NCBI RefSeq assembly: GCF_032883915.1
Contig: NZ_CP120717.1
Location: 5,658,501 to 5,722,500, forward strand
Length of the DNA: 64,000 nt
Direction of reading: 5' to 3'
DNA from: Endozoicomonas sp. 8E
Lineage (GTDB): Bacteria; Pseudomonadota; Gammaproteobacteria; Pseudomonadales; Endozoicomonadaceae
The notes below the pieces were generated by a model. It was not told the DNA's origin. It was given only the letters and a program-made list of their open reading frames with translations, and ran no database searches. The translations under genes were made by a program, and so were the position numbers. Position 1 is the stretch's first letter. Each line of letters starts with the position of its first letter. This document shows, piece after piece, positions 18,681-29,162 of this stretch.

Positions 18681-18854
18681 TCACTGATTATCATTTTGTG
18701 GTGGCTCCAAAGGAGCCACGGGACTGGAGCTCAGCTTTTGCCTCTGCGCCTGCAGCATGCCAGGGGTCAGAGAGTTGTCATTGTCTCCAGTTTCTCCGGG
18801 ATTAGTGACGGTTTCCGGATTGATTGCCGGATCGTTGGAATTACCTTGGTTACC
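18681..18854 (-). pseudogene. 3' remnant of the (AP)n-repeat gene, cut off by the IS607-like element
   Basis: On the minus strand, directly beyond the IS607-like end, 57 codons stay open and look coding: GNQGNSNDPAINPETVTN through LTPGMLQAQRQKLSSSPV to PPQNDNQ, then TGA. If the element is removed with the target rule deduced from the other copy, this frame joins in phase to the sequence after the TAA of the gene at 20450-21421. A perfect hairpin (GTGGCTCC-AAA-GGAGCCAC, 18701-18719) lies in it. Its identity as the former C-terminus is inference. Confidence 0.45.
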
Positions 18855-18896
18855 GCTACTAAAAATCTAACATAATCTGTAATTATGTAGACTTAT

Positions 18897-20060
18897 CTAC
18901 GCCGTCGGCATGGATGCACGACGAATCGTGTCTAACTCCACTCTTGCGTAGGGTTTAGGGTCGAGCTGTAACGTGTCTCGACCATAATTATCAAGGTTAA
19001 AACTCGCACTGTAATCCCTATCATGCAGAGTTTTACATTTTGGACACCGCCACTCACGATCAGACAGAGTAAGATTGTCATTTACGTAGTCGCAAGTATG
19101 AACCGCACACTTCTTCGAGCTGGGAAAGAACCGATCTGCAATCACAACCTGGCATCCTCTCAGCTCTGCCTTGTATTCAACAAGTTCTCTCAGCTTACCG
19201 AAACCTGCGTCACTGATTGCTCTTGCCAGTTTGCGGTTTTTTACCATGCCTTTGACATTCAGATTTTCGAGGGTGATTATTTTGAATTTTGAAGTCAGAT
19301 AATCACTTACCTCATGTATTGCGGCTGATCGCTGGTTACTTATCCGGTAATGCAGTTTGGCAACCGCTCGCTTGGCTTTCGCATAGCGGTTGCTTCCCTT
19401 TGTTTTGCAGCTTAACGCTCTCTGTTTACTGTTAAGGCGTTTCAGAGAGCCTTTCAGTTTCTGATTAGCAGCAAAGGTTTTGCCATTCGAGCAAATAGCT
19501 AAATCTTTGATGCCAAAATCAACGCCTACAGACTCATTGCTTTGTGCTTTTGGGTCGTAATCCTGAGTGTCTACCAAAATAGAAGCGAAATACTTTCCGG
19601 CTCGCTTACTGATCGTCACCTGACAGGGTGCTCCTGTGAATCTCAGCTCTTGGCGCATCTTGATGCGGGTTTTCAGTTTCTCAATGCGAAGTGTTCTGTC
19701 ATCAACATCGAACTTGGGTTTTTCTCTGAGAGAAAAACTGTCGTGTAGTCCTCGCTTCTTGAATCTTGGATAACCTGCTTTTTCTCCTTTCTTCACCCGA
19801 CGAAAGAAGTGAGTAAAAGCGTCATGAAGATCGTCGATTGTGTTCCTGGTGACACGTTGGCTGACTTCTGAATACCATGGAAACTCCAGCCTGAGTTCTT
19901 GGTATTTTTCATTCGCAGCCTTCTTTGACCATTTAACGCCTTCTTGATTGAAATGGGCTAACAGTTGATTGAACGCATGACGACGGGAACCACAAGCCCT
20001 ATCAAGATAATCGGCTTGTTGTTTTGTCGGTCTGAGTTCAATCTTGTGAGCTAACAACAT
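18897..20060 (-). CDS. tnpB: TnpB RNA-guided endonuclease, copy A
   Basis: 387 aa from the ATG at 20060 (MLLAHKIELRPTKQQADYLD), preferred because upstream codons in this frame overlap the tnpA remnant. N-terminal HTH/OrfB domain. The RuvC-like triad is visible: Asp in GVDFGIKDLAI, Glu in ITLENLNVKGM, Asp in HDRDYSASFNLD. The Cys motif includes SKKCAVHTC and RCPKC. TnpB proteins cut DNA matching a guide transcribed from the element end and so retain the element at its site. All catalytic residues are present, so it may be active. Confidence 0.9.
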   Translation of the reverse strand: MLLAHKIELRPTKQQADYLDRACGSRRHAFNQLLAHFNQEGVKWSKKAANEKYQELRLEFPWYSEVSQRVTRNTIDDLHDAFTHFFRRVKKGEKAGYPRFKKRGLHDSFSLREKPKFDVDDRTLRIEKLKTRIKMRQELRFTGAPCQVTISKRAGKYFASILVDTQDYDPKAQSNESVGVDFGIKDLAICSNGKTFAANQKLKGSLKRLNSKQRALSCKTKGSNRYAKAKRAVAKLHYRISNQRSAAIHEVSDYLTSKFKIITLENLNVKGMVKNRKLARAISDAGFGKLRELVEYKAELRGCQVVIADRFFPSSKKCAVHTCDYVNDNLTLSDREWRCPKCKTLHDRDYSASFNLDNYGRDTLQLDPKPYARVELDTIRRASMPTA

Positions 20061-20071
20061 CTCGCAAAGTC

Positions 20072-20356
20072 TCAAGCATTTTTTCGTATAACCTGAGTTC
20101 GCCAACCTTTTGCAGAACAGCAGGCTTCCAGTAACTCTTGCTGCCTGTCTAAGTCTGGCTTTTGGTCGTGACCGGATACTCTGCAATAGCAAAGCGTAGG
20201 CGCAGCTTCGTTACTGTAGCCTATGAATTCAGACACGTTGTAGTAACGAGTTCCACCTTTGGTCTTTCTGGCAGGAAGCAGCTCACCTGTGCTTTCCCAT
20301 TTTCGAAGTGTTACTGGGTCTGTACCAAGTAGACGAGCTGCCTCACCTATCTTTAC
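20072..20356 (-). pseudogene. Truncated IS607 TnpA (serine recombinase) remnant, copy A
   Basis: Encodes a MerR-like DNA-binding domain (KIGEAARLLGTDPVTLRKWE) and only the start of the serine-resolvase domain (LCYCRVSGHDQKPDLDRQQE, with the Ser nucleophile position), then stops at RKNA. The codon aligned with the start of the second copy is GTA rather than GTG. The same truncation in both copies implies the catalytic part was lost before they spread, so movement would need a recombinase in trans. Confidence 0.75.
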
Positions 20357-20449
20357 TAATCTCTTATCTATGCATGAGATTTTATAAGATAGTTTTAGAT
20401 TATAATAGATTGTTGCGAACTGTTTTTAACCCCTGGCTTTATCAAGCCT

Positions 20450-21421
20450 TTACTGGGCTGACCCAGGCCGAACTTCGGTAATAACTACGGGGCTATTGGA
20501 GCGGTTCAAACCTTCAAACGCCTCCAGTCTCACAGGCTTATGGCGAACGTCCTTCCAGTGCTTTTCCCAATCGTTATCGTAATCGTTCTCACCTTCCTGG
20601 TGAGTGTTGTCGCCCAGTTTATCAGCGATCACTTTGATACTGTTTTTAATTATTTCCAACTTTTCATTTTCATGTTCAGGATTGTAATTGGCAAAGTTTG
20701 CAGTCTCATGTTCTGCCAGCACCTTTTTAGCGGTATCCCAAAGTTCCCGAAAGTCAGGACGGTCCATAAGCTGGTCGTCCCACGGAATGAGGGTAACGGG
20801 CTCCTTACCTGGAAAGGCAATGGTCACTTTGAGATCTTTTGGGGCATTCTTTGGATTGTCCAGTGCCTCCTTTGCTCGATTTAATAAGGAAAACTCCTCA
20901 TAGCGATTGGCGATCGGAGCTGCTTCATTCAGCTTCTCCTTTTGCCTGGCAATGAGCTGATCCTTAGTCATGGTTTCAAGCTCTCTGGCCTCCCTGATGG
21001 CTTTTTCTTCGGGAGTCTCAGGTGCCGGCGCCGGTTGTGGCGCTGGTGCCGGTTGTGGCGCTGGTGCCGGCGCTGGTGCTGGTGCTGGTGCCGGCGCTGG
21101 TGCTGGTGCTGGTGCCGGCGCTGGTGCCGGTGCTGGAGCTGGAGCTGGTGCCGGCGCTGGTGCCGGTGCCGGTGGATCTTCACCGGGCCTCAGCCCCAGT
21201 ATATTTTCGGGGCTTGAAGAATCTATTCTTCTTTCACTCAGAGGCGTATCAGGCGTCTTGTTTTTCTGAAGCTGGCCTAACTGCTGATCAGGGTCCACAG
21301 GACCACTGATTTTATGAGTAGTTGAATTCCCGTCCTTTGATACAGGGTCCCTGCCGCCCGGACTTCCAGTCGGTATTTGAAGATGACTTCCACTCCCTGT
21401 AATTTCCATGCCACTGCTCAT
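20450..21421 (-). CDS. Hypothetical protein with long Ala-Pro repeat
   Basis: 323 aa. The N-terminal 80 residues are polar and disordered-looking. Residues about 83-130 are an uninterrupted (AP)n tract with two Gln interruptions. The C-terminal half is helical and charged (ETPEEKAIREARELETMTKD; ENDYDNDWEKHWKDVRHKPV). (AP)n tracts act as stiff linkers in envelope proteins, but no signal peptide or membrane anchor is visible. The ATG is preceded by AAAGGAG. The TAA stop may be secondary: a coding-like frame resumes beyond it across the IS607-like element. No family recognised. Confidence 0.6.
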   Translation of the reverse strand: MSSGMEITGSGSHLQIPTGSPGGRDPVSKDGNSTTHKISGPVDPDQQLGQLQKNKTPDTPLSERRIDSSSPENILGLRPGEDPPAPAPAPAPAPAPAPAPAPAPAPAPAPAPAPAPAPAPAPQPAPAPQPAPAPETPEEKAIREARELETMTKDQLIARQKEKLNEAAPIANRYEEFSLLNRAKEALDNPKNAPKDLKVTIAFPGKEPVTLIPWDDQLMDRPDFRELWDTAKKVLAEHETANFANYNPEHENEKLEIIKNSIKVIADKLGDNTHQEGENDYDNDWEKHWKDVRHKPVRLEAFEGLNRSNSPVVITEVRPGSAQ

Positions 21422-21682
21422 ATACTGCTCCTTTTCTGTTAATCGCCATGACCAGAGTCATCGGCAAAGTTCATTCCTGATTGAGTTAGAAACTCTCCTT
21501 AGAGGGTCAATCTCCTCTGTCCATATAAGGTTTGATTCTGAAAGATCTAAAAGGTTCCTTCATATCCACTTTTTTTGAGCCTAAGATGCGAGCTTAAGGA
21601 ACGCTTTGTCATCAACAATGGCGTCGGTATGAAGTGATTTATGCAGGCAGATCGCCGCAAACGATGGGGAATATGATCATCA

Positions 21683-21720
21683 AAAAAGGCCACTCCTGAA
21701 ACAGAAGCAGCCTTTTGGGA
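21683..21720 (-). terminator. Terminator of the groSL operon
   Basis: On the minus strand AAGGCTGCTTCTG-TTT-CAGGAGTGGCCTT followed by a T run, 25 bp after the groL stop. The remaining bases 21422-21680 hold no gene that I can see. Confidence 0.6.
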
Positions 21721-21743
21721 GAAGCAGAGCTTCGGGAGGATGA

Positions 21744-23411
<1,668 letters not shown>

Positions 23412-23445
23412 TTAAAACAGTTGCTATGAAATCGGGGTTCCGGGA

Positions 23446-23739
23446 TCAGTCTTCCAGAACAGCGTAGATTTCGCTCTCGGATACGATGATCAGCTCTTCA
23501 CCGTCAATCTTCACGGTGTCAGAACCAGCGTACTTACCAAATATGACTTTGTCGCCGACGCTTACACCCACAGGACGCTTTTCGCCGTTGTCCAGAAATA
23601 CGCCATCACCGACAGCCACTACCACACCCTGGTTTGGCTTTTCAGTAGCAGAACCTGGCAACACGATACCGCCAGCAGAGGTAGTGGTTTCTTCTTCACG
23701 ACGAACGACCACGCGATCACGCAACGGACGGATTTTCAT
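23446..23739 (-). CDS. groS: Co-chaperonin GroES
   Basis: 97 aa, the usual length. [20 protein letters not shown] with the mobile loop [20 protein letters not shown], and a [21 protein letters not shown]-terminal part. It forms the heptameric lid of GroEL. First gene of the groSL operon, preceded by GGAGAG before the ATG. Confidence 0.98.
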   Translation of the reverse strand: MKIRPLRDRVVVRREEETTTSAGGIVLPGSATEKPNQGVVVAVGDGVFLDNGEKRPVGVSVGDKVIFGKYAGSDTVKIDGEELIIVSESEIYAVLED

Positions 23740-23845
23740 CGATGTATCTCTCCAACTGTTTATGCCGAAAAATCAGCAATCAACTCTTGTATAACGGTCT
23801 GACTTGCATCGCCAGAACCGAACCCAATTATCGGTACTAAGTAAG

Positions 23846-23870
23846 TAGGGGTGGCTTTAACCTTTTCAAG
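23846..23870 (-). promoter_or_regulatory. Sigma-32-type heat-shock promoter for groSL
   Basis: On the minus strand CTTGAA (23870-23865) and CCCCTA (23851-23846) are separated by 13 nt, fitting the sigma-32 consensus CTTGAAA-N(11-16)-CCCCAT. It ends about 105 bp before the groS start and begins just beyond the fxsA stop codon. No CIRCE-type inverted repeat is seen. Confidence 0.75.
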
Positions 23871-23876
23871 GGGGTA

Positions 23877-24344
23877 CTAAGATTTTTTTTCATCTTCCCG
23901 CTTGAACTCACCTTCGAAGGTCTGGTGAATTCCCCGGTTCGTGTCGATGTCTTCACGGTAGTATTCACCCTCAAAGGTGTTGGATGACGCTTGCCAGCGA
24001 CCATTTTTGATCATTCGTCTTACCAGCATATTGCGCACCGGCGGAATGAGCAGAACCAGCCCGGTAAAATCGGTGATAAAACCGGGAACCATTAGCAACA
24101 CCCCGCCCAGGGCGGTTACAAAACCTTTCAGCAATTCCAGTGCAGGCTTCTCGCCACGATTCATTTTCTCCCGGGCCTTGAGCATGGTACGAAAACCCTG
24201 ACGACGGATGACCGCCATACCTGCCACCATACCCAGGATAACCAGAGCCAGTGTATTAAGAGCGCCAATATAGCTACCTACCTTGATCAGCACGACCAGT
24301 TCAAGAGCAGGGAGCAGTAAAAAAATCCAAACAGGGAAGCGCAT
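23877..24344 (-). CDS. fxsA: FxsA family membrane protein
   Basis: 155 aa from the ATG at 24344 (MRFPVWIFLLLPALELVVLI), chosen because GGAGG lies 6 nt upstream. The longer frame would need a TTG at 24362. Two hydrophobic hairpins (residues about 5-50 and 75-110), with the family's GFRTMLKAREKMNRGEKP and MVPGFITDFTGLVLLIPP. In E. coli FxsA, also near groSL, relieves F-plasmid exclusion of phage T7; its normal role is unknown. The charged tail EDEKKS ends 7 bp before the groSL promoter. Confidence 0.9.
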   Translation of the reverse strand: MRFPVWIFLLLPALELVVLIKVGSYIGALNTLALVILGMVAGMAVIRRQGFRTMLKAREKMNRGEKPALELLKGFVTALGGVLLMVPGFITDFTGLVLLIPPVRNMLVRRMIKNGRWQASSNTFEGEYYREDIDTNRGIHQTFEGEFKREDEKKS

Positions 24345-24411
24345 AGAAGCCTCCAGAGACAATGGTGCTTCTTATATAATGTTAATTGTGCAAACTTCAA
24401 GAGTTTAGACG

Positions 24412-24441
24412 CAAAAAGCCCCGAACAAGTCGGAGCTTTTG
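24412..24441. terminator. Hairpin between hugZ-like gene and fxsA
   Basis: AAAAGCCCCGA-ACAAG-TCGGAGCTTTT, with A residues on one side and T residues on the other. It would end the minus-strand transcript of the gene at 24461-25183. Confidence 0.55.
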
Positions 24442-24460
24442 CTCAAAGCAAAGCGTTTTA

Positions 24461-25183
24461 TCAGGCCACTTTAGCCATCTCAACCAGAGTCTTGCGCACT
24501 GCCATTGGCTCGTCCACTTCTGTCGGGAAAGGAATACGAACCAGCTTGTCTTTCAGTAGCAGGTGCATTCCAGTGGCATCAATACCTGCCATCTTTGGCT
24601 CAACACCTTCCGGAAGATCAATATCAGCAGCTTTGCAGTACTTCACCATCGCCTCGACATGATCTTCGTTCATATGCTTGACCATGCCATTTTCTACACT
24701 GCCGTAAAATGGGTTTTCACGAGTCATCAGCTCATTTTTCACCCAGAAAATCTTACCAAAACCACCGATGAAACGAGCACGCTTCAGATGAATTCGGTAG
24801 AAGTCAAAACCATGGGTTTTGTGATAGTGTGCAGAAGGTGGGAAGAAAGAGTAGTAACGTTGCTCTAACTCCTTCAGTTCTTCGCTGCCCGTTGCAATCT
24901 TTTCCGCATCACCCATCCAGGTCAGACGACCAGCTTTATGAATATCGTCTACACCGCTCTGGGTAATGATCAAAGAAACCTTGGGGTTGGCTTCAATGTT
25001 TTTGGTGTGCTGAGCGAGATCACTGATCAGGATGATCGGGTTGCCCTGCCTGTCCAGGCAGTAAGGCATCACAGAACCAAACGGGTACCCGGGCACATCA
25101 TCAGAGTGAGTCGACAAAATACCGTGGTACTCATTCAAAAGTAAGTTACGTGCGTCGTGTGCCGCCTGAACCTTGGGTTCCAT
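24461..25183 (-). CDS. HugZ-like heme-utilisation / FMN-binding split-barrel protein
   Basis: 240 aa. Residues about 10-150 are a pyridoxamine-5'-phosphate-oxidase-like split barrel (GILSTHSDDVPGYPFGSVMP, VSLIITQSG, AGRLTWMGDAEKI). Residues about 160-240 form the DUF2470-type domain (MVKHMNEDHVEAMVKYCKAA). The two-domain layout matches HugZ-family proteins that bind and in some species degrade heme. GGGGAAA precedes the ATG. A weak Fur-box-like site lies 200 bp upstream, which would fit iron control. The enzyme activity itself is inferred. Confidence 0.8.
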   Translation of the reverse strand: MEPKVQAAHDARNLLLNEYHGILSTHSDDVPGYPFGSVMPYCLDRQGNPIILISDLAQHTKNIEANPKVSLIITQSGVDDIHKAGRLTWMGDAEKIATGSEELKELEQRYYSFFPPSAHYHKTHGFDFYRIHLKRARFIGGFGKIFWVKNELMTRENPFYGSVENGMVKHMNEDHVEAMVKYCKAADIDLPEGVEPKMAGIDATGMHLLLKDKLVRIPFPTEVDEPMAVRKTLVEMAKVA

Positions 25184-25295
25184 CTGTTTCCCCCTGAATT
25201 TTCATATCATAAAACATACCACTTATAACCACTGCCTTTGAAGATTTTCCAAATCCAGTAGGTCTATTTCGATATGTAGAATACTGCTGATCAAC

Positions 25296-25333
25296 CTATA
25301 GCCGGAATCAACTGTCTATAGCCGGAATCAACT
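25296..25333. repeat. Two 18-bp direct repeats with 20-bp period
   Basis: CTATAGCCGGAATCAACT occurs at 25296-25313 and 25316-25333. Two helical turns apart, upstream of the hugZ-like gene and of the divergent gene at 25705, it could be a tandem regulator site. It is not seen elsewhere in the window. Confidence 0.5.
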
Positions 25334-25388
25334 ATGGCTGCTAATTAAGACACCTGTTTCAGGCATTTTTCGGCGATTATATATTAAT

Positions 25389-25407
25389 GAGAGTGATTAT
25401 CAATATG
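25389..25407. promoter_or_regulatory. Possible Fur box
   Basis: GAGAGTGATTATCAATATG matches 14 of 19 positions of the GATAATGATAATCATTATC consensus by eye. It lies between the hugZ-like gene and the gene at 25705. The rest of 25184-25704 shows no gene. Confidence 0.3.
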
Positions 25408-25704
25408 ATTTTCATGCAGTGTTAGCCACTGTCAGACTGGTGCAGCCAGGCAATGATACAGGTACACATTCCGTGCACTCCGGGCTTGTCAAAGGATGAT
25501 ATCACCGCAATCCCTCTTGAGCTTTCAGAGATCGCCCTCTCACAGTAAGGAACTAATCATCAGGCAGACACGCAATCATTGAACAATACCGCAGACTCTT
25601 ATAGTTGGAACTTTATTCGAGAATTGAGGTCGAAATTCTCTTGCAGGCTGGTAACGCATTTAAATCAGCCAATTTACCTCAATTTAACTGACAGGAGTTT
25701 CGTT

Positions 25705-26757
25705 ATGCAGATCGGTAATCCAATGGCTCAGAGCCTGGCAGTGGGGCAGCCTGTTTCCACACCAGCCAATGCTTCTAACAGGGGTTTGTTTCAAGGTATC
25801 AGGGAAACTTTTTTAACCTATGATCCGGTGAATGGAACCCGGAGAAAATTAATACCTTCACTAGCCCTCATGGCAGGGGCTGCTTCTGCCGGAGCTGTTT
25901 CTCTGGATACTTTGGTAAAGAACTGGACTCCCTTTACTGCGCCAGCCGGTGCAGCTCTGGCCGATCGCGTCATTACCGTGCTTGAAAATACCGTCCAGAG
26001 ACACCCATGGGTCTGTGGTGCAGCTGCCGGCGCAGCCACTGCTTTAGTGGGCTTAAATATGCTTGCCGGCAGTATGAAGCCTGTAGCCAGGGAGTGTATA
26101 GAAACTGCGATGGAAGGGCTAAGACATCAGCTTCACAGGGACTTTCACGAAATCACGGTTCTCAAGGAGCTAATTGCTCAACATCAGAAAAAGATGTCGG
26201 AACTTAAGCCTCTTCTATCGGAGGAGAAAGCAAGATACAAAAGACATTCACAGAAAGCCTATGAGAATCGCCTGGCCGAGTTCCGGCAGGAAGCTAATAG
26301 TATGGCGGGGCATTTGAAAGGTTATGTCGATGGTTTGTTGTCGTCTGGCCGCAGTAACCGGAGAAATGTCCTGCGTGGAGATAACCCGGCTCATCTCTAC
26401 AGGGCTGGCGTGGAGTTAGAAAGGTTTGTCAGCAAGGAGAATCAGGACTATTCATTCCTTTCCCAACGACAACTGCTTGATGCACTCAAACCTGTCTTAA
26501 GTGAGGATGAATTAAAGAGAGTTAAAATCATACTCCGAAACTTTCCTGTCAAACCCTCTCTTTTCGTCCGTCGCGGGCCAATAGCCAGAGAGTACGCAGA
26601 AATTCGGGAACAAAACGCATCAGACCAAAGAGAGGTTGGCGAATTGCAATCCAAAATCAGAAAAGTGCTGGCCCAATACCCGAATTTAAACCCTGACGCT
26701 GCTGGTAATATCCCCAAACCTCCGGCTAAGGAGTTTGGGCGCTATATGCCAGAGTAA
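25705..26757 (+). CDS. Hypothetical protein with two hydrophobic segments and coiled coil
   Basis: 350 aa from the ATG at 25705 (MQIGNPMAQSLAVGQPVSTP). ACAGGAG lies 7 nt upstream; the longer frame would need a TTG at 25579. Residues about 45-65 (LIPSLALMAGAASAGAVSL) and about 95-120 (WVCGAAAGAATALVGLNMLA) are Ala/Gly-rich hydrophobic segments. A long charged helical region follows (residues about 130-340: HQKKMSELKPLLSEEKARYK). A bilobed hydrophobic N-terminal part plus coiled coil resembles membrane-inserting effectors, but no family is recognised. GC content is like its neighbours. Confidence 0.65.
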   Translation: MQIGNPMAQSLAVGQPVSTPANASNRGLFQGIRETFLTYDPVNGTRRKLIPSLALMAGAASAGAVSLDTLVKNWTPFTAPAGAALADRVITVLENTVQRHPWVCGAAAGAATALVGLNMLAGSMKPVARECIETAMEGLRHQLHRDFHEITVLKELIAQHQKKMSELKPLLSEEKARYKRHSQKAYENRLAEFRQEANSMAGHLKGYVDGLLSSGRSNRRNVLRGDNPAHLYRAGVELERFVSKENQDYSFLSQRQLLDALKPVLSEDELKRVKIILRNFPVKPSLFVRRGPIAREYAEIREQNASDQREVGELQSKIRKVLAQYPNLNPDAAGNIPKPPAKEFGRYMPE

Positions 26758-27000
26758 TTTGATCGATGTTCTCGTCAATAAACAAAGGCCAGGTTGCGGG
26801 CTCAGAGTTCCAGAGAGGCTCTTTATCCAAAAAGGCTCTTCTGATAGTGAAAGATATCGCTACATCTCTGGCTGATCAGGAAGAACTCTGACAAAGCAGC
26901 TCTTATTAATGGCTGCTCCAGATAACAGAGCCGTTCATAGAGAATTCGCTATGTTCCGTTACAATCAATAAGTAATTTTCAGACGCAGAAGAACAAAAGA

Positions 27001-27762
27001 ATGAATCTTGAACGAAGCAACATCCTGATTACCGGTGCTGCCCGTGGTCTGGGTAAGGCCATGGCGCTGCACCTGGCAAAAAAAGGTGCCGGCCTTGGAC
27101 TGATAGATCTTGAAGGCGAAGCCCTGGATCAGACGTTAAAAGAATGCTCTGAGCTGGGAGCAAAAACCATTGCCCTGCCCACCAATGTCGCCAATGAGCA
27201 GGAAGTAGAAAACAGTGTCAGGCTTGCCAGAGAGAAACTGGGCCCGCTCAATGGTCTTATCAATAATGCCGGCATCCTGCGTGACGGCTTACTGATCAGG
27301 GCAAAAGACGGCAAGGTCACTGACAAGCTTTCATTGGCAAAATGGCAGTCAGTCATTGACGTCAATCTCACGGGTGTTTTTCTCTGTGGTCGTGAGGTGG
27401 CGGCCAGCATGATTGATTCAGGCAGCAAAGGATTGATTCTGAACATTGCCAGCATTTCCCGCTCAGGCAACTTTGGACAAACCAACTACTCCGCCGCTAA
27501 AGCCGGTGTCGTGGCTATGACAGTATCCTGGGCCAGGGAACTGGCTCGTTTTGGCATCAGGAGTGCGGCAATTGCACCGGGCATGATTGAGACAGAAATG
27601 ACGCTGGGCATGAAGCCTGAAGCCCGCGCCAAAATGAATGCAGGTATTCCGGCTGGACGTATGGGCAAGCCTGAAGAGATTGCGGCAACCGTCGCCTTCA
27701 TTTTTGAAAACGACTACTTCAATGGTCGTGTATTGGAACTGGATGGAGGTTTACGTCTCTGA
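27001..27762 (+). CDS. SDR-family oxidoreductase (3-oxoacyl-ACP reductase-like)
   Basis: 253 aa classical short-chain dehydrogenase. Cofactor motif TGAARGLG (residues 11-18), NNAG at about 87-90, catalytic Ser in NIASISRSG and Tyr-x3-Lys in YSAAK, with the PGMIETEM loop. An acidic residue after the second strand (LGLIDLEGE) suggests NAD(H) preference. Substrate unknown; FabG-like or beta-hydroxyacyl dehydrogenase are the best guesses. Stands alone; the ATG is preceded by a weak AGAAGAA. Confidence 0.88.
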   Translation: MNLERSNILITGAARGLGKAMALHLAKKGAGLGLIDLEGEALDQTLKECSELGAKTIALPTNVANEQEVENSVRLAREKLGPLNGLINNAGILRDGLLIRAKDGKVTDKLSLAKWQSVIDVNLTGVFLCGREVAASMIDSGSKGLILNIASISRSGNFGQTNYSAAKAGVVAMTVSWARELARFGIRSAAIAPGMIETEMTLGMKPEARAKMNAGIPAGRMGKPEEIAATVAFIFENDYFNGRVLELDGGLRL

Positions 27763-27810
27763 TTAGTCGCCGCAGAAGCTATCAGTCTCTGCGGCCAGCC
27801 TTCATCCTCT

Positions 27811-28863
27811 CTACCAGGAATAACCAATGCCCACCTTGATCTGACTGGAGGTTTTGTCAGCCCCCTCTGTTGGAATACTGTCGTAATCCAGATAATGCAT
27901 CAGGTTTAAAGAAAGACTTTCAGATAACCCCACCCTCAAACCATGCTCTCCATCAAACAACCACTGCTGACCTGAGTTCAGACGGTAAAACAGCTTGCTG
28001 TTAAAGTAATACTCAAGATTATCAATGAGCTTTTTCCGGTACACCAGCCCTGTTGTCACGGCCAGGTTTTTCTGGTTATCTTCGAGCTGATAATCTTCCC
28101 AGAGATGGGTCAGGCCGACAGTAGTAATCAAGGTTTCTTTGACCGTTTCCCTGAAGCGGTAACCGACCGACCCTCCCAGTGTCAGTCTTGATCTCAGATC
28201 TTCCGTGGAGTCGTACTCCTGGTCCAGAGAGCCCTGAACAAACCAGTGTTCAGTGAAATAGCGACTGTACGCATACCCCAGCTCCCACTCTTTGGTGGCA
28301 GAGTCTGAGTCTTCTTCTTTCTCTACTTCAATGTCCCACTTAAAACTGTTCTTGTTCCACTCGTCATTGATATCCAGATTGCCACTGAGCGTGAAGGTGG
28401 TTTCATTGTCCTCACCCTGATCACTGTCCAACCCAAAGTTGACCTTGCCTGCAATGTTCCAGTTTGAAGCCAGCAAGGGTTGTTCACGGCGAATTTCTGC
28501 TACTGGCCAGGCTGCCGAGAAGCTCCGCTCAAAACCGTCGGGATCCACAACCACCAGTTGATCACCATCGCTCTTTAACTGACGCTGCTGAGCCTCTTTC
28601 TCACCAATCAAACCAATCCAGACGGGCTGATCGGTTTCAAGAGAACGAACATGGCGCCAGTTAATAGAAATATCTCCCGCATACCGGGTAGAAACAGTCA
28701 GTTTGCCCGCTTCCAGCCCGATGATCTTGCCACTGATTACATCTCCGTTTTCCATCCATATCTTATCCCCATGGGCCATTGTTGCCATGCAGGAAAGAAA
28801 TAGTACCCAGACTGTACGCAACCCAGGAAAACGGCCAATGCCCCTGAAACACTGGAGCCCCAT
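27811..28863 (-). CDS. DUF481-family outer-membrane beta-barrel protein
   Basis: 350 aa from the ATG at 28863, chosen for GAGGGG 6 nt upstream. Signal peptide GLRTVWVLFLSCMATMAHG. A short SH3-like part follows (DKIWMENGDVISGKIIGLEA), then alternating aromatic strands (NFGLDSDQGEDNETTFTLSG; SLDQEYDSTEDLRSRLTLGG), ending in the aromatic barrel-closing residue of GIGYSW. Related proteins (YdiY-like) are salt- or acid-induced with unknown transport role. Convergent with the SDR gene. Confidence 0.82.
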   Translation of the reverse strand: MGLQCFRGIGRFPGLRTVWVLFLSCMATMAHGDKIWMENGDVISGKIIGLEAGKLTVSTRYAGDISINWRHVRSLETDQPVWIGLIGEKEAQQRQLKSDGDQLVVVDPDGFERSFSAAWPVAEIRREQPLLASNWNIAGKVNFGLDSDQGEDNETTFTLSGNLDINDEWNKNSFKWDIEVEKEEDSDSATKEWELGYAYSRYFTEHWFVQGSLDQEYDSTEDLRSRLTLGGSVGYRFRETVKETLITTVGLTHLWEDYQLEDNQKNLAVTTGLVYRKKLIDNLEYYFNSKLFYRLNSGQQWLFDGEHGLRVGLSESLSLNLMHYLDYDSIPTEGADKTSSQIKVGIGYSW

Positions 28864-29162
28864 GAATACCCCTCGATGAATCGATGTATTATTGCTTTTT
28901 AAGGGGGACAAGAGTTCCAAATTAATGAAAGCTTAACAAGAGGGAAAGCCGCTATAGGCATCTGTTTTACCTCTACAAACGGGTGCCCGGAACGAACAAA
29001 AGGGCAGAATCGTCGTTTGTCTTGCCAGCTTAATGTGCTTCGTCGGGGAAAATTGAAAAACTTTTCACGACAAATGGCCAACAGATTGAGATATGCTTGG
29101 CAAGTTCGCTGATGATATCCACCCCTCGATGACTACTTTTTCAATCACTCTGGAGACCAGGC

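Larger units (their letters stand above)
18855..20432 (-). mobile_element. IS607-like TnpB element, copy A
   Basis: About 1.58 kb, shared almost base for base with 34482-36072. The shared part runs from GCTACTAAAAATCTAACATA on the left to TGTTTTTAA plus C residues on the right. No terminal inverted repeats, and the insertion lies between G residues (C on this strand), as in IS607-family elements. The end beyond tnpB holds a hairpin (ACATAAT-TACAG-ATTATGT), likely part of the element end and of the TnpB guide RNA. Confidence 0.8.

Noticed and set aside
20942-21309. Gly-Ala and Val-Pro-Ala-Leu repeat ORFs on the plus strand
   Set aside because: Mirror images of the (AP)n tract of the minus-strand gene; low-complexity shadows.
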